Positions 61,574 to 64,000 of a DNA stretch of 64,000 nucleotides are shown one piece after another (position 1 is the first letter of the stretch; each line of letters opens with the position of its first letter). The notes below the pieces were generated by a model, which was given only the letters and a program-made list of their open reading frames with translations, was not told the DNA's origin and did no database searches. The stretch is from contig JALRME010000005.1 of the NCBI GenBank assembly GCA_026120035.1, positions 744,001 through 808,000 of the forward strand, in the 5' to 3' direction. A program made the translations under genes and the position numbers. The stretch is from Coleophoma eucalyptorum (taxonomy: Eukaryota > Ascomycota > Leotiomycetes > Helotiales > Dermateaceae).

Positions 61574-61817
61574 TAGGCTGCGCACTGGGTACCACCCATG
61601 GGCTGGTTTTTTGAAAATCTAAAAAACTACCCACTGGTTTTTCGCTTAATATAGGGGTTTCGTCTAGTACATAAGGGTTTCAAAAAGAGAGGTAGGTATC
61701 TCTTAGATTCTGACGATCAATTTCAACTTTAGACTCTAAATCTTAATTTTGACTTTAGATTCCATTTCTTCTCTTAGATTTTGACTCTTAATTAATCAAT
61801 ACTTTGAATTCTAATTC

Positions 61818-61882
61818 TTGATTCTAACTCTCGATTCTAACTCTCGATTCTAACTCTCGATTCTAACTCTTAATTTTAACTT
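61818..61882. repeat. 13-bp tandem repeat, left array
   Basis: Units at 61818, 61831, 61844, 61857 and 61870. Three are identical TCGATTCTAACTC; the first and last differ by one to four bases. Similar but looser units extend left to about 61730. Confidence 0.88.
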
Positions 61883-61919
61883 TCGATCTTAGTAAATTAA
61901 AAATCTAAAGATAGAATCT

Positions 61920-62022
61920 AAAGTCAAAATTCAAAGTCAAAATTCAAAGTCGAAATTCAAAATCGAAATCCAAAGTCGAAATCCAAAGTCGATATCCAAA
62001 GTCGAAATAGAAAGTTAAATCC
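61920..62022. repeat. 13-bp tandem repeat, right array
   Basis: Seven to eight units starting at 61920, 61933, 61946, 61959, 61972, 61985, 61998 and 62011. The consensus is AAAGTCGAAATTC, with transition-type differences. In reverse complement it resembles the left array, so the two arms can pair as a long imperfect hairpin. Confidence 0.88.
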
Positions 62023-62105
62023 TACAGTTAAAATCAAGCAAAGAAACCCCTCTCTCTTTTTAGGGACCTCTCCCCTTCTATAGTATAAAATTACGTAATG
62101 GTTAA

Positions 62106-62660
62106 TTCTGTTGCTGATATCCAAGATTTTGGAAAATCTGGGCAATATTGTCTTAGAAGTATGCTTATGAATTGAATATGCTCGTATTTCTACTAGTATC
62201 TACCTATAGATGATTTCACTCCTGGAAAGGGAAGTCGACTACCGCTGTTTTTTTATGTCGCTACACTGGCTTGACTTCGGTTGTGACTTCGGTTGTCCCC
62301 TGCTCTTATGTACATCGCTTTTACGAGACGAGCCTACTTCATGTGCTTCATGTGCCCCATTAAGGCAGGTCAAATAACCCTAGAAAGTCTACTCGTAGGA
62401 CCACGATATAGCATAAGCGCTCAATATCCCTTTGTATATAAACTTAAGGCAGGCAGACATCTAGCGATACTAGCGACTAGCCCTGGTAGATAATAGCCCC
62501 TTTTCATATTGTATCGCTATAGTAATATCCTATATATATGTCTAATGTATAACATAAGGTGATCTATAATCTCTTCTTCCGTATACAACTTGCTAAGATG
62601 TACGACTTTCTCTATCGAAGGGCTGAGTTTGAAGAACCCAGGTATGTTCCCAGGCAACCT
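62106..62660. other. gene-free DNA left of the REI1-like remnant
   Basis: No domain is seen in short frames such as 62293-62493. It may contain unrecognised 5' parts of the zinc-finger remnant. Confidence 0.4.
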
Positions 62661-63197
62661 CCTTAGATGCCAACATGGCACAGGCACACAGTTTCTTCAG
62701 TCCCAATACGAGTATCTTATCGACCTGGAATCATTTTTCAGCTACCTATTCATCATAATCGCAGACTTCTACGAATGTCTCTACTGCGGTAGCAACCGGT
62801 TGGCGGTCCAAGACCACATGCGTGGGAAAGGCCATTGCAAAGTTGGATGAAGGCTATGCACTGAAGCAGTTTTACGATTTCACGAGTGACCCGGATAGCG
62901 ATGAGAAGAGCCAAGATGTCGAGGAGGACGTGACCCTGGTCCCAGAGGACGACGAGCTTCGTTTGCCGTCAGGGAAGACGCTGGGCCATCGCTCGCGTGC
63001 GCGGTATTTCCGCCAAAGGGTGGCGGGCTTTGGTGGCGGTGGAGCAGAAGATGATGAAGATAGAGGCGCGGACGCAGAACGAATATGACGCACATGTGCA
63101 GAGAAAAGCGAACCAGCAGAAACGGTTCAGAGAGAAAAGTATGGGGAAGAAGGCGGGCGGGTTGGAAAAGCGGTTAGGATGGCACGAGAAACGTTAA
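62661..63197 (+). pseudogene. REI1/ZNF622-like C2H2 zinc-finger gene, frameshifted
   Basis: The related proteins are pre-60S export and recycling factors with C2H2 fingers. One frame reads YEYLIDLESFFSYLFIIIAD, then FYECLYCGSNRLAVQDHMRG and KGHCK. Here an extra base (about 62837-62842) moves the match to the next frame: DEGYALKQFYDFTSDPDSDE ... LRLPSGKTLGHRSRARYFRQ. A second shift (about 63013-63020) moves it again: KGWRALVAVEQKMMKIEART, then QNEYDAHVQRKANQQKRFRE and a stop at 63197. No normal intron explains either shift. The N-terminal finger of the family is not found upstream. It is probably a partial, dead gene next to a repeat-rich block; two sequencing errors are the alternative. Confidence 0.6.
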
Positions 63198-63548
63198 TAA
63201 AAGATTGATTAAGGAATGCCCCGATATGAATCTTGCATTTGAGGATTTTTTCTCGGATATGACAGATACATAGGTATCCTATTCCTCTGGATCCTGGCCA
63301 AGCCATAAATATATCAACAATCACGATCATCCCTTCTGAGGGTATATCACTCTAGCTTTATTTTAATGGACTGTGTGATTTTGTAGGTAGATATTTGATG
63401 AGAAGATACGCTGAGTGGTGGGTATGAACGAGAAACGTGCCGGGCGTTACCTCTGCGTGCTCTTTGGAAGTGTCTGTTACGGACACGGTTGTTTCATCCA
63501 TCTACGAGTCAACTACATTAATTATAACGAGCACCTCATTTCTCGACG
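63198..63548. other. spacer without recognised features
   Basis: About 350 bp of AT-rich and mixed DNA; nothing is supported. Confidence 0.45.
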
Positions 63549-64000
63549 GTGGTCCGGAGGCTTCCGAAACCTCAACTTACCCAGCTACTATGTAGTTTTG
63601 CGACACTATCAGTCACGGTCACCACAAGCACTGTTGATATCCAAACAGTAACTACCACATGTCCACCACTACCAGTTGTTACCGCAAATGGGCTCCCATA
63701 TGTATTGCAATACACCGGCTCCGGCGTCACTGAAAGTAGTACCAAACAAGGAAAAACCAATTACCAGCGAACCCGCCTGTCATGCAGTCATTTGTTACTT
63801 CTGTTCATGGATGCCCCAGTCTATCAGAAGCGATTCAAACTTGTGCCATGATGGCAAATGAAAGTGTCCTGGCCTCTACTATGCCTCCGACTTGCACTTC
63901 ATCATTTCCACATACAATTGGAAATGTATTGCACATGTCGATAGTATTTATGTTGGAATCAAATAGTCATGTGATATGCTTTGTTTGCACTCCAGGGCGT
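63549..64000 (+). CDS. possible fragment of a Thr-rich secreted or surface protein (edge of window)
   Basis: One frame reads SVTVTTSTVDIQTVTTTCPP then LPVVTANGLPYVLQYTGSG. This is the Thr/Val-rich style of fungal cell-surface proteins. From about 63812 another frame reads CPSLSEAIQTCAMMANESV then LASTMPPTC, with regularly spaced Cys. The two frames do not join through an intron I can place, so there may be a frameshift, or the exon structure may be different. The start is unknown and the gene may run past the window. I give no family. Confidence 0.25.

Larger units (their letters stand above)
61574..62105. mobile_element. longer copy of the hAT-like MITE with internal 13-bp arrays, right end lost
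   Basis: The left end TAGGCTGCGCACTGGGTACC matches the TIR of 24140-24445. Shared blocks include ATCAATTTCAACTTTAG, GTTAAAATCAAGCAAAGAAA, CTCTTTTTAGGGACCTCT, and ATTACGTAATGGTTA at the end. After GGTTA (about 62105) homology stops and no right TIR or target duplication is found. About 280 bp of tandem-repeat DNA lies where the 24-kb copy has none. Confidence 0.75.

Noticed and set aside
62661..63197. Introns as an explanation for the frame changes in the REI1-like gene
   Set aside because: The protein match continues within a few bases on each side of both shifts, leaving no room for an intron.

Overview
This window is nuclear DNA from a filamentous ascomycete (Pezizomycotina). Most genes are split by short GT-AG introns of about 45-75 nt, and they encode typical fungal proteins, including a diverged histone H3/H4 pair, an IRA-type RasGAP and an MTR-like permease. 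Compact gene-rich DNA is interrupted by AT-rich blocks of decayed repeats that look like repeat-induced point mutation (RIP). A leotiomycete is my best guess at class level, but that is an impression only.

Left arm (1-22.8 kb): the 3' end of RAV1 (V-ATPase assembly) converges on the TFIIH helicase gene RAD3/XPD. Next come an unrecognised conserved-looking protein, a very large IRA/neurofibromin RasGAP gene, a divergent H3-H4 histone pair and a GMC oxidoreductase.

AT-rich island (about 24.1-29.6 kb): no intact gene. It holds an hAT-like MITE with a perfect 8-bp target duplication, two related elements with long terminal inverted repeats, other decayed repeats, and the wreck of a double-psi beta-barrel (barwin/RlpA-like) secreted-protein gene.

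Central arm (30.4-59.2 kb): VPS37 (ESCRT-I), an F-box protein, an AT-hook/Gln-rich nuclear protein, NUP84 (nuclear pore), CMC4 (twin-Cys mitochondrial protein), SUMO, a small charged protein, a fused alpha-beta succinyl-CoA-ligase-like protein, an amino-acid permease, MAK21/NOC1 (ribosome biogenesis), mitochondrial prolyl-tRNA synthetase and a Ser-rich single-pass membrane protein. These are mostly unrelated housekeeping genes. I see no secondary-metabolite or mating cluster.

Right end (59.2-64 kb): a second repeat-rich block with a longer copy of the hAT-like MITE carrying 13-bp tandem arrays, a frameshifted REI1-like zinc-finger gene, and a fragment of a Thr-rich, probably secreted protein.

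The most unusual items are the fused succinyl-CoA-ligase-like protein, whose ATP-grasp half seems to lack nucleotide- and Mg-binding residues; genes with extremely small exons (RAD3, CMC4, the ligase fusion); and the MITE family whose copies differ by a precisely inserted 13-bp repeat array. Exon sums for RAD3, H3, H4, CMC4, SUMO, the ligase fusion, the permease, prolyl-tRNA synthetase and the membrane protein were added up by hand and each is a multiple of three, which supports those models.
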